From Alphaproteobacteria bacterium (GTDB lineage: Bacteria; Pseudomonadota; Alphaproteobacteria; CAAHEQ01; UBA3637), in assembly GCA_900772625.1 (NCBI GenBank), contig CAAHEQ010000068.1, positions 1 through 9,851 of the forward strand: 9,851 nt of DNA. Reading direction: 5' to 3'. Positions 1 through 7,645 of the stretch are shown here, in pieces. Made by a program: the position numbers and the translations under genes. How positions within the stretch are numbered: position 1 is the first letter of the stretch; the number at the start of each line of letters is the position of its first letter. Below the pieces are notes generated by a model. The model ran no database searches and was not told where the DNA came from. It saw nothing but the letters and a program-made list of their open reading frames with translations.

Positions 1-21
1 GATTATCAACGATTTAGTGTA

Positions 22-42
22 TCACTTGTCACTTGTCACTTT
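22..42. repeat. Short tandem heptad repeat, TCACTTG x3
   Basis: Three head-to-tail copies of the 7-mer TCACTTG are present at 22-28, 29-35 and 36-42; the third differs only in its last base (TCACTTT). The tract is too short to imply a function. Tracts of this kind can change copy number by replication slippage. Confidence 0.6.
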
Positions 43-113
43 CGCTTTCACCTTAAGTCTGTTGCATTTGCCCCGTGTTTTATGGCTTGATTTTTGTCGA
101 GTGGGAAAGTTTT

Positions 114-141
114 TGCCTTAGTTTCGTTAAAAACTAAGGCA
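114..141. repeat. Perfect 11-bp inverted repeat (hairpin)
   Basis: TGCCTTAGTTT (114-124) is exactly complementary to AAACTAAGGCA (131-141) across a 6-nt loop, CGTTAA. In plus-strand RNA three further U-G pairs could extend the stem (111-113 with 142-144). No T-tract follows the stem on either strand, so it does not match an intrinsic terminator. The heptamer GGGAAAG flanks it on both sides in direct orientation (103-109 and 142-148). It could be a protein site, part of a small RNA or a remnant of a short insertion; nothing here decides between them. Confidence 0.6.
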
Positions 142-331
142 GGGAAAGGGTGTGTTTTGATTTATAAAGAGACAAGCAGGTTAAGAAAAGGGCAGGCGTT
201 GGCAGGTAAGGATTTCTTTTTGAGCAAAATATTGGAACGTCAAAATACATTTATCATGTCAGAAAGTTGACGCGGAACAAAGGGTCTTGAACACACTGCA
301 CACACCCCAAAAGTCTTATCTTGTAAAATTA

Positions 332-365
332 AAAAGCTCTCCAGCCATTCGGCAAGAGAGCTTTT
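332..365 (-). terminator. Intrinsic terminator of the rplU-rpmA operon
   Basis: A 10-bp perfect stem is formed by AAAAGCTCTC (332-341) and GAGAGCTTTT (356-365). A further GCC/GGC pairing (344-346 with 351-353) lies inside the loop. Read on the minus strand, the stem ends in a U-rich tail. It sits about 20 bp beyond the rpmA stop codon, where the end of the ribosomal protein transcript is expected. Confidence 0.85.
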
Positions 366-385
366 ATCAATAACGTTGCGGTAAA

Positions 386-643
386 TTAAGCCTTTGCAAC
401 AACACAAACGTAAGTTCTGTTATCTTTTGTGTGTTTGAATTCAACAACACCTTCAGATTTTGCAAACAATGTGTGATCAACACCCATACCAACATTTTCA
501 CCCGCATAGTATTGTGTACCGCGTTGACGAACAATGATGTTTCCTGGGATAACAGATTGACCACCTGCTTTTTTCAAACCCAAACGGCGACCTTCGGAGT
601 CGCGTCCGTTTCTCGTACTACCGCCAGCTTTCTTATGTGCCAT
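386..643 (-). CDS. rpmA: 50S ribosomal protein L27
   Basis: Encodes bL27 (85 residues), a protein of the large ribosomal subunit whose N-terminal tail reaches towards the peptidyl transferase centre. The sequence opens MAHKKAGGSTRNGRDSEGRR, the family signature, and has the usual length. There is no N-terminal propeptide of the kind removed by Prp protease in Firmicutes, so the start Met is immediately followed by the mature sequence. The start is set by a strong Shine-Dalgarno AAGGAGA about 7 nt upstream. That sequence overlaps the TAA stop of rplU, which is 12 nt away, suggesting coupled translation. It is second in a two-gene operon with rplU and is followed by an intrinsic terminator. The obg gene that often follows these two in bacteria is absent. 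Confidence 0.98.
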   Translation of the reverse strand: MAHKKAGGSTRNGRDSEGRRLGLKKAGGQSVIPGNIIVRQRGTQYYAGENVGMGVDHTLFAKSEGVVEFKHTKDNRTYVCVVAKA

Positions 644-655
644 AGTCGTATCTCC

Positions 656-955
656 TTATGCTTTAATATCTGTGATTTTAACAACGGACAATTCTTGTTT
701 ATGACCGTTTTTACGCTTATAACCTTGACGACGACGCTTTTTGAAAACGACAACTTTTTCGCCGCGAGATTGTTTAACGATTTCACCTTCAACACTTGCA
801 CCTGCTACCATAGGTGTACCAATCTTGCCGTCAGCCATCAACACTTCGTCAAAAGTGACTTTGTCGCCAGCTTCGCCTTTTACGCGTTCGATAACGATAA
901 CATCGTCCTTAGTGACTTTGTATTGCTTCGCGCCTGTTTTAATTACTGCAAACAT
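656..955 (-). CDS. rplU: 50S ribosomal protein L21
   Basis: Encodes bL21 (99 residues), a 23S rRNA-binding protein of the large ribosomal subunit. The N-terminus MFAVIKTGAKQYKV and the basic segment FKKRRRQGYKRKNGHKQE (about 72-89) are the family hallmarks, and the length is normal for a bacterial L21. It lacks the long C-terminal tails seen in some alphaproteobacterial homologues. A Shine-Dalgarno AAAGGA precedes the ATG. It is the first gene of the rplU-rpmA operon, transcribed from a near-consensus promoter at 1000-1028 with a predicted leader of about 40 nt. I see no L21-type autoregulatory leader structure in that short leader. Confidence 0.98.
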   Translation of the reverse strand: MFAVIKTGAKQYKVTKDDVIVIERVKGEAGDKVTFDEVLMADGKIGTPMVAGASVEGEIVKQSRGEKVVVFKKRRRQGYKRKNGHKQELSVVKITDIKA

Positions 956-999
956 AATAAATCCTTTTTTTCAAAACAAAATGAAACTTCAAGGACAGT

Positions 1000-1028
1000 T
1001 TTATACAGCAAAAAGAATCATTTGTCAA
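1000..1028 (-). promoter_or_regulatory. Sigma-70-type promoter of rplU-rpmA
   Basis: On the minus strand, TTGACA (1023-1028, perfect -35) is separated by exactly 17 nt from TATAAA (1000-1005, 5 of 6 for -10). Transcription should begin near 993, about 38 nt before rplU. Such a strong match fits a highly expressed ribosomal operon. The -35 box is preceded by TTTA, giving TTTATTGACA, which recurs at two other promoters in the window. Confidence 0.85.
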
Positions 1029-1047
1029 TAAAAAAAGTAAAAAATAC

Positions 1048-1075
1048 TTTATATTTTTGGAAAAGAATATATAAT
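1048..1075 (+). promoter_or_regulatory. Promoter of mfd, abutting the start codon
   Basis: A perfect -10 hexamer TATAAT (1070-1075) lies only 7 nt before the mfd ATG at 1083. A weaker -35 candidate, TTTATA (1048-1053, 4 of 6), lies 16 nt upstream of it. With normal start-site spacing, transcription would begin at or within 1-2 nt of the ATG, predicting a leaderless mRNA. There is no LexA-type box here. The promoter is divergent from that of rplU. Confidence 0.6.
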
Positions 1076-1082
1076 AGCTTTT

Positions 1083-4000
1083 ATGATAAGTGAAAAGAAA
1101 ACGACTTTAGGCGGCGTTGTTGCAGGTTATGAGGCCTTTGTGCTGGTGCAAAAAGCGACCGAGCAGGGGCTGGTTGCCTATGTGTGCGATACCGAGGCAA
1201 GCTTGAATAGCCTGAGCATTCAACTGTCAGCCATCGCGCCCAATATTCGCGTGCTTGCGTTTCCTGCGTGGGATACAATTCCCTATGACCGCGTCAGCCC
1301 TAACCCGTTAATTGAATCTGAGCGTTTGGATACGTTGTCTCTGCTGGCAAATCTAAGCCAACCCACCGCCGAGCAAGAATCAAGCGCTACACCAACAGTT
1401 GTCTTGCTCAGCGTTGCCGCCGCGATGCAAAAAGTACCGCCCACTGCGTTTTTCAAAGGGCAGATGTTGTCTTTTAAAGTCGGTGATATTTTCGATTTAG
1501 ATAAAGTACAAACTTTCCTCAACCAAAACGGTTATACCCACACCGATCAAGTTCGCCAATCGGGTGAATATGCTTTGCGAGGCGGCATTGTTGACATCTT
1601 TCCAACGGGCGCGGAAGAGCCTTATCGACTGGACTTATTTGGCGATGTTTTGGACAGCATTCGCTTGTTCAGCCCAATTGATCAAAAGACGACTGCTGTT
1701 GTGGAAAACTTTGCAATCAAGCCGATGAGCGAGTATGTCTTAAATGAAAAGACTATTACGACCTTTCGCACCAAATACCGCGAGCTTGCGGGTGGCCAAA
1801 CAAGCGGCGACTTGCTTTATGAGAGCGTTTCCAATGCTTGCAAGTATAATGGGCTTGAGCACTGGCTGCCTTTGTTTTTCGACAAAATGGTAAGTGTGTT
1901 TGACTATCTGCCCCCTGCTACGCCGATTTATTTAGGCGAGGACGTTCCGCAGGCCGTGCTCGAGCGCGAAAAGCAAATAATGGAATACTATCAATCGCGT
2001 TTGACTGCGCTTGATAATGACAAACTGGCAATCGGCAAGTACTTTCCTGTTCCGCCCGATACATTCTTTTTAAATATGGAGGCGTTTAAAAAAGCGTTAT
2101 CTGCTTTTGCGTGCACCACTTTTTCACCTTTTGTGTCGCCTGATGCGCTTGATGCAGGCTCGAGAGTCGGCATTTCGTTTGCGGCCGAACGTTCGGGAGG
2201 AGATGTCTTTAGCGAACTTGCCCATTACATCACTGGCTCAAAAACAAAAGTTGTTGTGGCGGCCTTTTCTGATACGGCTGAAGAGCATTTAATCAACGGA
2301 TTAAAGCAATACAAGCTTAGCCTTTACAAGGCATCGAGCTGGGCAGAGGCGATGAAAAAAGCGCCTTCCATTATGGTGTTGCCGATTGAGCGCGGCTTTA
2401 CATGCAAGGCATTCACTTTGTTGACAGAGGCCGACATTTTGGGCGAACGTATGATCCGCCCGACCCGTCACAAAAAAGCTAAAGAAAACTTTATCGAGGA
2501 CATATCGACCCTTTCGATTGGCGATTTAGTGGTGCACATCACGCACGGCATAGGCCGTTACGAAGGGCTTGTCACCGTTATGGCGGGAGGGGCTGATCAT
2601 GACTGTCTTAAAATCGTTTATGATGGCGATGATAAGTTGTTTGTGCCCGTGGAAAACTTGGATATGCTGTCCCGCTATGGGTCGGAAAACACCGCAGTTA
2701 GCCTTGATAAATTAGGCGGTGTCGCATGGCAAGCGCGCAAAAGCCGCATTAAAAAGCAACTGCTTGAAATGGCCGAAAAGCTGATTAACATCGCGGCGGC
2801 CAGATATGCAACTCAAATGCCGAAAATCATTCCAGACATTGGGCTTTATAATGAGTTTTGTGCTCGGTTTGCCTATGTCGAAACGCAAGACCAATTAAAG
2901 AGTATTCACGATATTGAATCCGACTTTGCAGCAGGACATCCGATGGACAGGCTTGTTTGCGGTGATGTGGGCTTTGGCAAGACAGAAGTCGCTATGCGCG
3001 CGGCATTCTTGGCCGCAATGAGCGGTATGCAGGTTGCCGTGGTCGTTCCGACTACATTGCTTGCGCGTCAGCATTACGTCAGCTTTACCAAACGCTTTAA
3101 GGGCTTTCCGCTTAAAATTGGGCGTCTGTCTCGGTTGGTTAGCTCTAAAGAGAAAAAAGAAACATTGCAAGGCTTGGCCGAAGGCACGATTGACATCGTG
3201 GTGGGGACGCATGCTTTGTTGTCTAAATCCATTCAGTTTAAAAATCTGGGGCTTTTGATTGTCGATGAAGAGCAACATTTCGGCGTGGCGCATAAAGAAC
3301 AACTTAAATCGCTCAAAGCAGGTATTCACGTTTTGACGTTAACAGCAACACCAATTCCACGGACGTTGCAAATGTCTTTGACGGGCGTCAGGGACTTGAG
3401 CTTAATCACAACGCCGCCCGTGGACAGGTTGGCAGTCAGCACGTTTGTACTGCCTTTTGACGGCGTAATTTTGCGCGATGCAATGATGCGTGAGCACTTG
3501 CGTGGCGGTCAGATTTTCTATGTCTGTCCGCGCATTTCGGATATGCCGCCGTTGCTTGAAAAGTTGCGTCAGATCGTCCCCGAGCTAAAGATTGTTGCGG
3601 CGCATGGTCAAATGTCACCAAGCGAGCTGGAAAGCATTATGACGGATTTTGTGGACGGAAAGTTTGATGTGTTGTTGGCGACCTCGATTATCGAATCGGG
3701 TATTGACTTGTCCACTGTGAACACGATTATCATTCACAAGGCCGATATGTTTGGGCTGGCGGCTTTGTACCAGTTAAGAGGACGTGTAGGGCGCTCTAAA
3801 GTCAAAGCTTATGCGTACCTGACGACCGCGCCTAACAAGATTTTGACCGAGGGCGCGCAAAAGCGTTTGTCTGTGATGCAATCGTTGGATAGCCTCGGCG
3901 CAGGTTTTACGCTTGCCAGTCACGATTTGGACATTCGAGGCGCAGGCAACTTGCTGGGTCAAGAACAATCAGGGCACATCAAAGAAGTCGGTGTAGAATT

Positions 4001-4532
4001 GTACCAAAAAATGCTGGAAGACGCTGTAGCAATGCTCAAGAGCGGTCAAGACATCAGCAACATAGCCGATGAAAGTTATTCGCCACAAATATCGTTGGGG
4101 TTGTCGGTGCTTATTCCCGAACGCTATGTGCCAGATTTGGGGCTGCGTATGGAGCTTTACCACCGTATGGCAAACTTGGAAACGCCCGAAGAAATCCAGC
4201 AAATGCGTGCTGAATTGGAAGATCGTTTTGGCGCTTTGCCGCCCGAGGTGGAAAACTTGCTCTCCACAGTAGCCCTTAAATCGCTTTGCCGCCGTGCGCA
4301 CATCGAAAAAATCGAGGCGGGGGACAAAGGTATGGCAATCACGTTCCACCACAACTTGTTTCCTAATCCTGCGGGGTTGGTGGGCTTTATCAATGCGCAA
4401 ATGGGGCTGGCAAAACTGCGGCCTGATAAATTGACAATCACGCGTATTTGGAAAAATCCGCTGGATCGATTGGTGGGCGTTAAAAGCTTGATTGAAACTT
4501 TTGCCAAACTGGCAGAGGAAGTGGAAAAATAA
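1083..4532 (+). CDS. mfd: Transcription-repair coupling factor Mfd
   Basis: Encodes Mfd (1149 residues; E. coli Mfd has 1148), an ATP-driven DNA translocase. It removes RNA polymerase stalled at lesions and recruits UvrA to start strand-specific excision repair. The N-terminal UvrB-like region is marked by the GEYALRGGIVDIFP segment (161-174). The RNA polymerase-interaction domain begins near 477, with HITHGIGRYEG (485-495). The RecG-like motor carries Walker A GDVGFGKT (627-634), DEEQ (728-731), TATPIPRT (754-761) and motif VI QLRGRVGR (897-904). The TRG region continues to RGAGNLLG (952-959), and the C-terminal domain is complete. All key motor residues are intact. The ATG at 1083 aligns with the expected N-terminus but has no Shine-Dalgarno, and the -10 box is 7 nt away, so the message is probably leaderless. 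Confidence 0.98.
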   Translation: MISEKKTTLGGVVAGYEAFVLVQKATEQGLVAYVCDTEASLNSLSIQLSAIAPNIRVLAFPAWDTIPYDRVSPNPLIESERLDTLSLLANLSQPTAEQESSATPTVVLLSVAAAMQKVPPTAFFKGQMLSFKVGDIFDLDKVQTFLNQNGYTHTDQVRQSGEYALRGGIVDIFPTGAEEPYRLDLFGDVLDSIRLFSPIDQKTTAVVENFAIKPMSEYVLNEKTITTFRTKYRELAGGQTSGDLLYESVSNACKYNGLEHWLPLFFDKMVSVFDYLPPATPIYLGEDVPQAVLEREKQIMEYYQSRLTALDNDKLAIGKYFPVPPDTFFLNMEAFKKALSAFACTTFSPFVSPDALDAGSRVGISFAAERSGGDVFSELAHYITGSKTKVVVAAFSDTAEEHLINGLKQYKLSLYKASSWAEAMKKAPSIMVLPIERGFTCKAFTLLTEADILGERMIRPTRHKKAKENFIEDISTLSIGDLVVHITHGIGRYEGLVTVMAGGADHDCLKIVYDGDDKLFVPVENLDMLSRYGSENTAVSLDKLGGVAWQARKSRIKKQLLEMAEKLINIAAARYATQMPKIIPDIGLYNEFCARFAYVETQDQLKSIHDIESDFAAGHPMDRLVCGDVGFGKTEVAMRAAFLAAMSGMQVAVVVPTTLLARQHYVSFTKRFKGFPLKIGRLSRLVSSKEKKETLQGLAEGTIDIVVGTHALLSKSIQFKNLGLLIVDEEQHFGVAHKEQLKSLKAGIHVLTLTATPIPRTLQMSLTGVRDLSLITTPPVDRLAVSTFVLPFDGVILRDAMMREHLRGGQIFYVCPRISDMPPLLEKLRQIVPELKIVAAHGQMSPSELESIMTDFVDGKFDVLLATSIIESGIDLSTVNTIIIHKADMFGLAALYQLRGRVGRSKVKAYAYLTTAPNKILTEGAQKRLSVMQSLDSLGAGFTLASHDLDIRGAGNLLGQEQSGHIKEVGVELYQKMLEDAVAMLKSGQDISNIADESYSPQISLGLSVLIPERYVPDLGLRMELYHRMANLETPEEIQQMRAELEDRFGALPPEVENLLSTVALKSLCRRAHIEKIEAGDKGMAITFHHNLFPNPAGLVGFINAQMGLAKLRPDKLTITRIWKNPLDRLVGVKSLIETFAKLAEEVEK

Positions 4533-4534
4533 GG

Positions 4535-4563
4535 TTGCGCGAAGGGCTCTTGTATGGTATAAT
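4535..4563 (+). promoter_or_regulatory. Extended -10 promoter for the 219-residue protein gene
   Basis: A perfect TATAAT (4558-4563) is preceded by TGG, an extended -10 element, and by a partial -35 TTGCGC (4535-4540) at 17 nt spacing. It starts 2 nt after the mfd stop codon. The downstream gene therefore probably has its own transcript, starting near 4570, in addition to any read-through from mfd. Confidence 0.65.
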
Positions 4564-4593
4564 ATAAGAATGAAGAAATAAAGGAGACGGGCA

Positions 4594-5253
4594 ATGGAAA
4601 ACGAAAAAAATCAAACACAACAAGCCGAAGGTGGTTTTAATGGTGCAGCGACTCCATCTGATAAAATGATGGGCGATTTGTCGGTTTTAAAAGACGTCTC
4701 AAACATTTCGGAATTGTCTCAAGAGGAAAAAGCAAAAACCGAAGAGCAAGTCAAAAATGTTGCCGATTCTATTGTTTCTGGTGGAAAAATTGATGCGTCC
4801 AAGTTGTCCGAAAACAAAGATGTGCTCAAACAAATGTCCGATAAAGGCTTTTCTAAAGCAACAGAAACGCTTGCTCAGATGGACGAGGTGGCTCGACAAA
4901 CAACGGGTAAGGGCATTGACGAGTTGATGCAAAATCCAAGCTCGTTAGAGCAAGTGTCGCAGGGGCAGGGTGCTGAATCGGCTCAGCTTGCGCAAGCGCC
5001 GCAAGAAGCCAAAGCTCCTCAATTCGCTCCAGCGCAGGCGCAAAAACCGCAAGGGCATTTGAAGGAAACATTGGCCTCGCTTGCGAACTATGACGAAAGC
5101 AAAGCCCAAGAGGATACGCGCGCACCAGCTCAAAAGCAAGAGGAAAGTGCTATGTCGGCATTTATGGAGCAAAAGTATGCAGCCAACTCGCGCGATCGTT
5201 TGAAGTTCAACATTCAAGGCCCTGAGGAAAGCAACGAAGGTCGTACACGGTAA
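4594..5253 (+). CDS. Unrecognised Ala/Gln-rich, probably disordered protein
   Basis: I do not recognise this 219-residue protein. It starts at an ATG with a strong Shine-Dalgarno (AAGGAG at 4581-4586, 8 nt upstream) and has its own promoter, so it is very likely expressed. The sequence is strongly hydrophilic, with no signal peptide, no membrane segment, no cysteine, no tryptophan and a single histidine (155). Residues 27-110 look helical and charged (Glu, Lys, Ser, Asp). Residues 122-154 are low complexity, rich in Ala, Gln and Pro. The C-terminus regains a sequence-like character (SAFMEQKYAANSRDRLKF, 188-205), which might be a short binding motif. It sits between mfd and lepA and converges with lepA. 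A cytosolic adaptor or scaffold would fit the composition, but no function can be assigned. Confidence 0.8.
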   Translation: MENEKNQTQQAEGGFNGAATPSDKMMGDLSVLKDVSNISELSQEEKAKTEEQVKNVADSIVSGGKIDASKLSENKDVLKQMSDKGFSKATETLAQMDEVARQTTGKGIDELMQNPSSLEQVSQGQGAESAQLAQAPQEAKAPQFAPAQAQKPQGHLKETLASLANYDESKAQEDTRAPAQKQEESAMSAFMEQKYAANSRDRLKFNIQGPEESNEGRTR

Positions 5254-5361
5254 GCTTCAACACCATTCTGTCTTATATCATTTTCTTTGCGGGTATATTT
5301 ATAATAATATAATTGGTGGGTTCGGCACTTTTCGGATAATACGACTTGATACGCAAATAAG

Positions 5362-7167
5362 TTATTTATCGTCCCCGATACGCAACGCTTCAATAAACGC
5401 AGATTGCGGAATTTCGACCTTACCAAACTGACGCATCCGTTTTTTGCCCTCTTTTTGCTTATCAAGCAACTTGCGCTTACGTGTAATGTCACCGCCATAA
5501 CATTTTGCCGTCACATCTTTACGATAGGCGGAAATGTCTTCTCGAGCAATGATTTTGCCTCCGATTGCGGCTTGAATAGGAATCTTAAATTGGTGACGCG
5601 GAATGAGCTCTTTCAAGCGCTCGCAAATCTGGCGCCCGCGCCGTTCAGCTTGCGTACGGTGTACCAAAAACGACAGAGCATCTACAGGTTCGCCATTGAC
5701 TAAAATAGATACTTTCACCAAGTCGCTGGGCTGATAGCCAATCAGCTCGTAATCAAAGCTTGCATACCCGCTTGAAATCGACTTTAAGCGATCATAGAAA
5801 TCGAACACAATTTCATTTAAAGGAATCTCGTACACAGCCATCGCTCTGTTGCCAACATAAGTCAGATTTTTTTGCACACCGCGCCGTTCAGCGCACAGCG
5901 TCAAAATCGAACCCAGATACTCATCTGGCGTCATAATAGTCGCTTGCACCCAAGGCTCTTCAATTTCTTCAATCAACGTCACGTCAGGCATATCCGCAGG
6001 ATTGTGCAAGTTCAGCGTCTCGCCATTCGTTTGGTGGATTTTATACACCACGCTCGGCGCTGTCGTAATCAAGTCAAGATTGAATTCGCGATCCAAACGC
6101 TCTTCAATAATCTCCATATGCAACAGCCCCAAAAAGCCACACCGAAAGCCTTGCCCCAGAGCCATAGACTTTTCTGGCGTGAATTGAAAGCTGGCGTCAT
6201 TTAATTGCAGCTTGCCCAGTGAGTCGCGTAAGTTTTCATAATCTGAGCTATCCAGAGGAAAGAACGAGCAAAACACGACAGGTACAGAGGGTTTAAATCC
6301 TTTAAGTGCTTCCTTCGTTGGCTCTTTTGCCGAGGTAATCGTATCGCCCACATGCGTTTCGCCGATAGTCTTAATACTGCCTGTAATAAAGCCTATTTCG
6401 CCCGTATAGAGCGCATCGCAATCTTTCATCTTTGGTTCGAACACGCCCACTCTGTCCACTGTGTGTACAGAACCCGTCCCCATCATTTGGATTTGCATCC
6501 CTTTTTTCAGTACGCCATCTTTGACGCGTACCAAAATGACAATGCCTAAATAAGGGTCGTACCAGCTGTCCACCAAAAGCGCCTTCAGCGGTGCTTTTTC
6601 ATTACCCTGTGGTGCGGGTACGCGGTGCACAACAGCTTCCAGCACATCTTGAGTGCCTAAGCCCGTTTTGGCAGAAATTAAAATAGCATCAGAAGCATCG
6701 ATACCAATGACGTCTTCGATTTGCTGTTTGACTTTTTCGGGCTCTGCGGACGGCAAGTCGATTTTGTTTAAAACGGGCACAATCTCGTTATCCACGTCCA
6801 ACGCCTTATAAACGTTCGCTAAAGTCTGTGCTTCCACGCCTTGTGTTGCATCCACGACAAGAAGAGCGCCCTCGCATGACGCAAGCGAGCGGCTGACTTC
6901 ATAGCCAAAGTCCACATGTCCTGGCGTATCAATCAAGTTCAGATAATAGGTGTTGCCGTCTTTAGCCTGATATGTCAATCGTACCGTTTGTGATTTAATT
7001 GTAATACCGCGTTCACGTTCGATGTCCATATTGTCCAACAACTGCTCTTTCATCTCGCGCTTTGAAACCAAGCCGCAAAACTCAATTAACCGATCGGCAA
7101 GCGTTGATTTGCCGTGATCAATATGAGCGATAATTGAAAAGTTTCTGATTTTGTTAATATCGTGCAT
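5362..7167 (-). CDS. lepA: Elongation factor 4 (LepA), translational GTPase
   Basis: Encodes EF-4/LepA (601 residues; E. coli 599), a ribosome-dependent GTPase linked to ribosome back-translocation, initiation and assembly. GTPase motifs are complete: AHIDHGKST (14-22), RERGIT around Thr56, DTPGHVDF (80-87), NKID (134-137) and SAKTG (165-169). The EF-G-like domains and the LepA-specific C-terminal region follow, ending in FGKVEIPQSAFIEALRIG. I place the start at the ATG at 7167, where MHDINKIRNFSIIAHIDHG matches the family N-terminus. A Shine-Dalgarno AAAGGAA lies 8 nt upstream. The frame stays open to an ATG at 7278, but those 37 extra residues are low in family character and cover the promoter. 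The gene converges on the 219-residue protein gene, with 108 bp between the stop codons and no clear terminator hairpin there. Confidence 0.97.
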   Translation of the reverse strand: MHDINKIRNFSIIAHIDHGKSTLADRLIEFCGLVSKREMKEQLLDNMDIERERGITIKSQTVRLTYQAKDGNTYYLNLIDTPGHVDFGYEVSRSLASCEGALLVVDATQGVEAQTLANVYKALDVDNEIVPVLNKIDLPSAEPEKVKQQIEDVIGIDASDAILISAKTGLGTQDVLEAVVHRVPAPQGNEKAPLKALLVDSWYDPYLGIVILVRVKDGVLKKGMQIQMMGTGSVHTVDRVGVFEPKMKDCDALYTGEIGFITGSIKTIGETHVGDTITSAKEPTKEALKGFKPSVPVVFCSFFPLDSSDYENLRDSLGKLQLNDASFQFTPEKSMALGQGFRCGFLGLLHMEIIEERLDREFNLDLITTAPSVVYKIHQTNGETLNLHNPADMPDVTLIEEIEEPWVQATIMTPDEYLGSILTLCAERRGVQKNLTYVGNRAMAVYEIPLNEIVFDFYDRLKSISSGYASFDYELIGYQPSDLVKVSILVNGEPVDALSFLVHRTQAERRGRQICERLKELIPRHQFKIPIQAAIGGKIIAREDISAYRKDVTAKCYGGDITRKRKLLDKQKEGKKRMRQFGKVEIPQSAFIEALRIGDDK

Positions 7168-7186
7168 ACTTAAAGTTCCTTTGTTT

Positions 7187-7223
7187 TTTCTATGTAGTAT
7201 ACTGAAAATTGTCAATAAATCAA
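7187..7223 (-). promoter_or_regulatory. lepA promoter (two overlapping readings)
   Basis: Two pairs fit on the minus strand. The first is TTGATT (7218-7223), 16 nt, TATACT (7196-7201), matching 4 and 5 of 6. The second is a perfect TTGACA (7210-7215), 17 nt, TAGAAA (7187-7192). The first gives a leader of about 22 nt containing the whole ribosome binding site. The second would place the start nearly on the Shine-Dalgarno sequence. I favour the first -10, though the second -35 carries the TTTATTGACA decamer also found at rplU and the kinase-like gene. Confidence 0.6.
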
Positions 7224-7520
7224 GTATTTTTCTTTTTTTATAACAGCTCAAGTTTAAAACTTGCTTTTTAATTTGCAATTATAACATTTTGTATAGCATT
7301 ATAAAGTTTGCGTGAGTAGACATAATATGTGACTTGAATAAGAATGATTCTATCAATCAACAGATGAAGATTTATAGTCGATAATACTTGAAAATATCGC
7401 TGTATTTTTAATAGTTTTTTTGGCATTGTGTTGGCTTTAAAAGAGTTATCATGGTCGGCTGAAATAAATCTTTTCAAAACACCTGCAAACATTGGACTTT
7501 AAGAGAGAGTTAAAATACAA
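7224..7520. other. AT-rich spacer between lepA promoter and tRNA terminator
   Basis: About 300 bp without a supported gene. A 74-codon minus-strand frame (7268-7492) exists, but it has no ribosome binding site and lies downstream of a good terminator. Its translation resembles no family I know. The sequence is strongly AT-rich. A TTATAA pair at about 7279-7304 is a weak, AT-only inverted repeat. I see no further promoter I would defend. Confidence 0.5.
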
Positions 7521-7550
7521 AAAAAGAGGAAGTACATTTTTCCTCTTTTT
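7521..7550 (-). terminator. Intrinsic terminator after the CAU tRNA
   Basis: AAAAAGAGGAA (7521-7531) pairs perfectly with TTCCTCTTTTT (7540-7550) across an 8-nt loop. On the minus strand the stem ends in a run of seven U residues. It starts 4 bp after the encoded CCA of the tRNA. Because both arms are A- or T-rich, it could act in both directions. Confidence 0.85.
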
Positions 7551-7554
7551 ATTC

Positions 7555-7631
7555 TGGTGGGTCCGGAGGGACTCGAACCCCCGACCAGACCGTTATGAGC
7601 GGCCAGCTCTAACCAACTGAGCTACAGACCC
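7555..7631 (-). tRNA. tRNA with CAU anticodon (probably tRNA-Ile2, else tRNA-Met)
   Basis: A 77-nt cloverleaf including an encoded CCA (7555-7557). The acceptor arm GGGTCTG pairs with CGGACCC, with A at position 73. The D arm is GCTC/GAGC, the anticodon stem GGCCG/CGGTC encloses the loop CTCATAA (anticodon CAT), and the T arm has GGGGG/CCCTC around TTCGAGT. The first base pair is a G-C, which rules out initiator tRNA. A CAU tRNA can be elongator Met, or Ile2, in which TilS converts C34 to lysidine so that AUA is read. The GGG start differs from the GGC typical of elongator tRNA-Met, so I lean to Ile2. It has its own promoter and terminator. Confidence 0.93.
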
Positions 7632-7645
7632 AAACCATAAAGTGC

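Larger units (their letters stand above)
1..331. other. Gene-free stretch left of the rpmA terminator
   Basis: No open reading frame of useful length with a ribosome binding site is visible on either strand, and I see no tRNA or known RNA fold. The stretch holds a three-copy heptad repeat near its left end and a perfect 11-bp inverted repeat (both listed separately). It also has purine-rich runs with repeated GGCAGG at about 190-210. It lies beyond the terminator of the rplU-rpmA unit, so it is not expected to be transcribed with those genes. It could hold an unrecognised small RNA or the edge of a neighbouring gene's control region. Confidence 0.5.

Noticed and set aside
282..299. GAAC and GTTC-like spacing near 275-291 as a second LexA box
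   Set aside because: The half-sites are in inverted orientation or separated by ten bases, not the seven the operator requires, and no gene start lies beside them.
2895..3329. 144-codon antisense frame inside mfd (similarly 3969-4400 and 4157-4618)
   Set aside because: Shadow of the mfd coding frame; mfd has all its family motifs and these frames have no initiation signals.
5294..5311. TATATT/AATATA inverted repeat between the convergent genes as a terminator
   Set aside because: Six AT-only pairs are too weak and no T-run follows.
7168..7278. 37-codon N-terminal extension of lepA
   Set aside because: The ATG at 7167 has a proper Shine-Dalgarno and matches the LepA N-terminus; the extension runs across the promoter.
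7268..7492. 74-codon minus-strand frame between the tRNA and lepA
   Set aside because: No ribosome binding site, placed after a strong terminator, AT-rich composition and no family resemblance.
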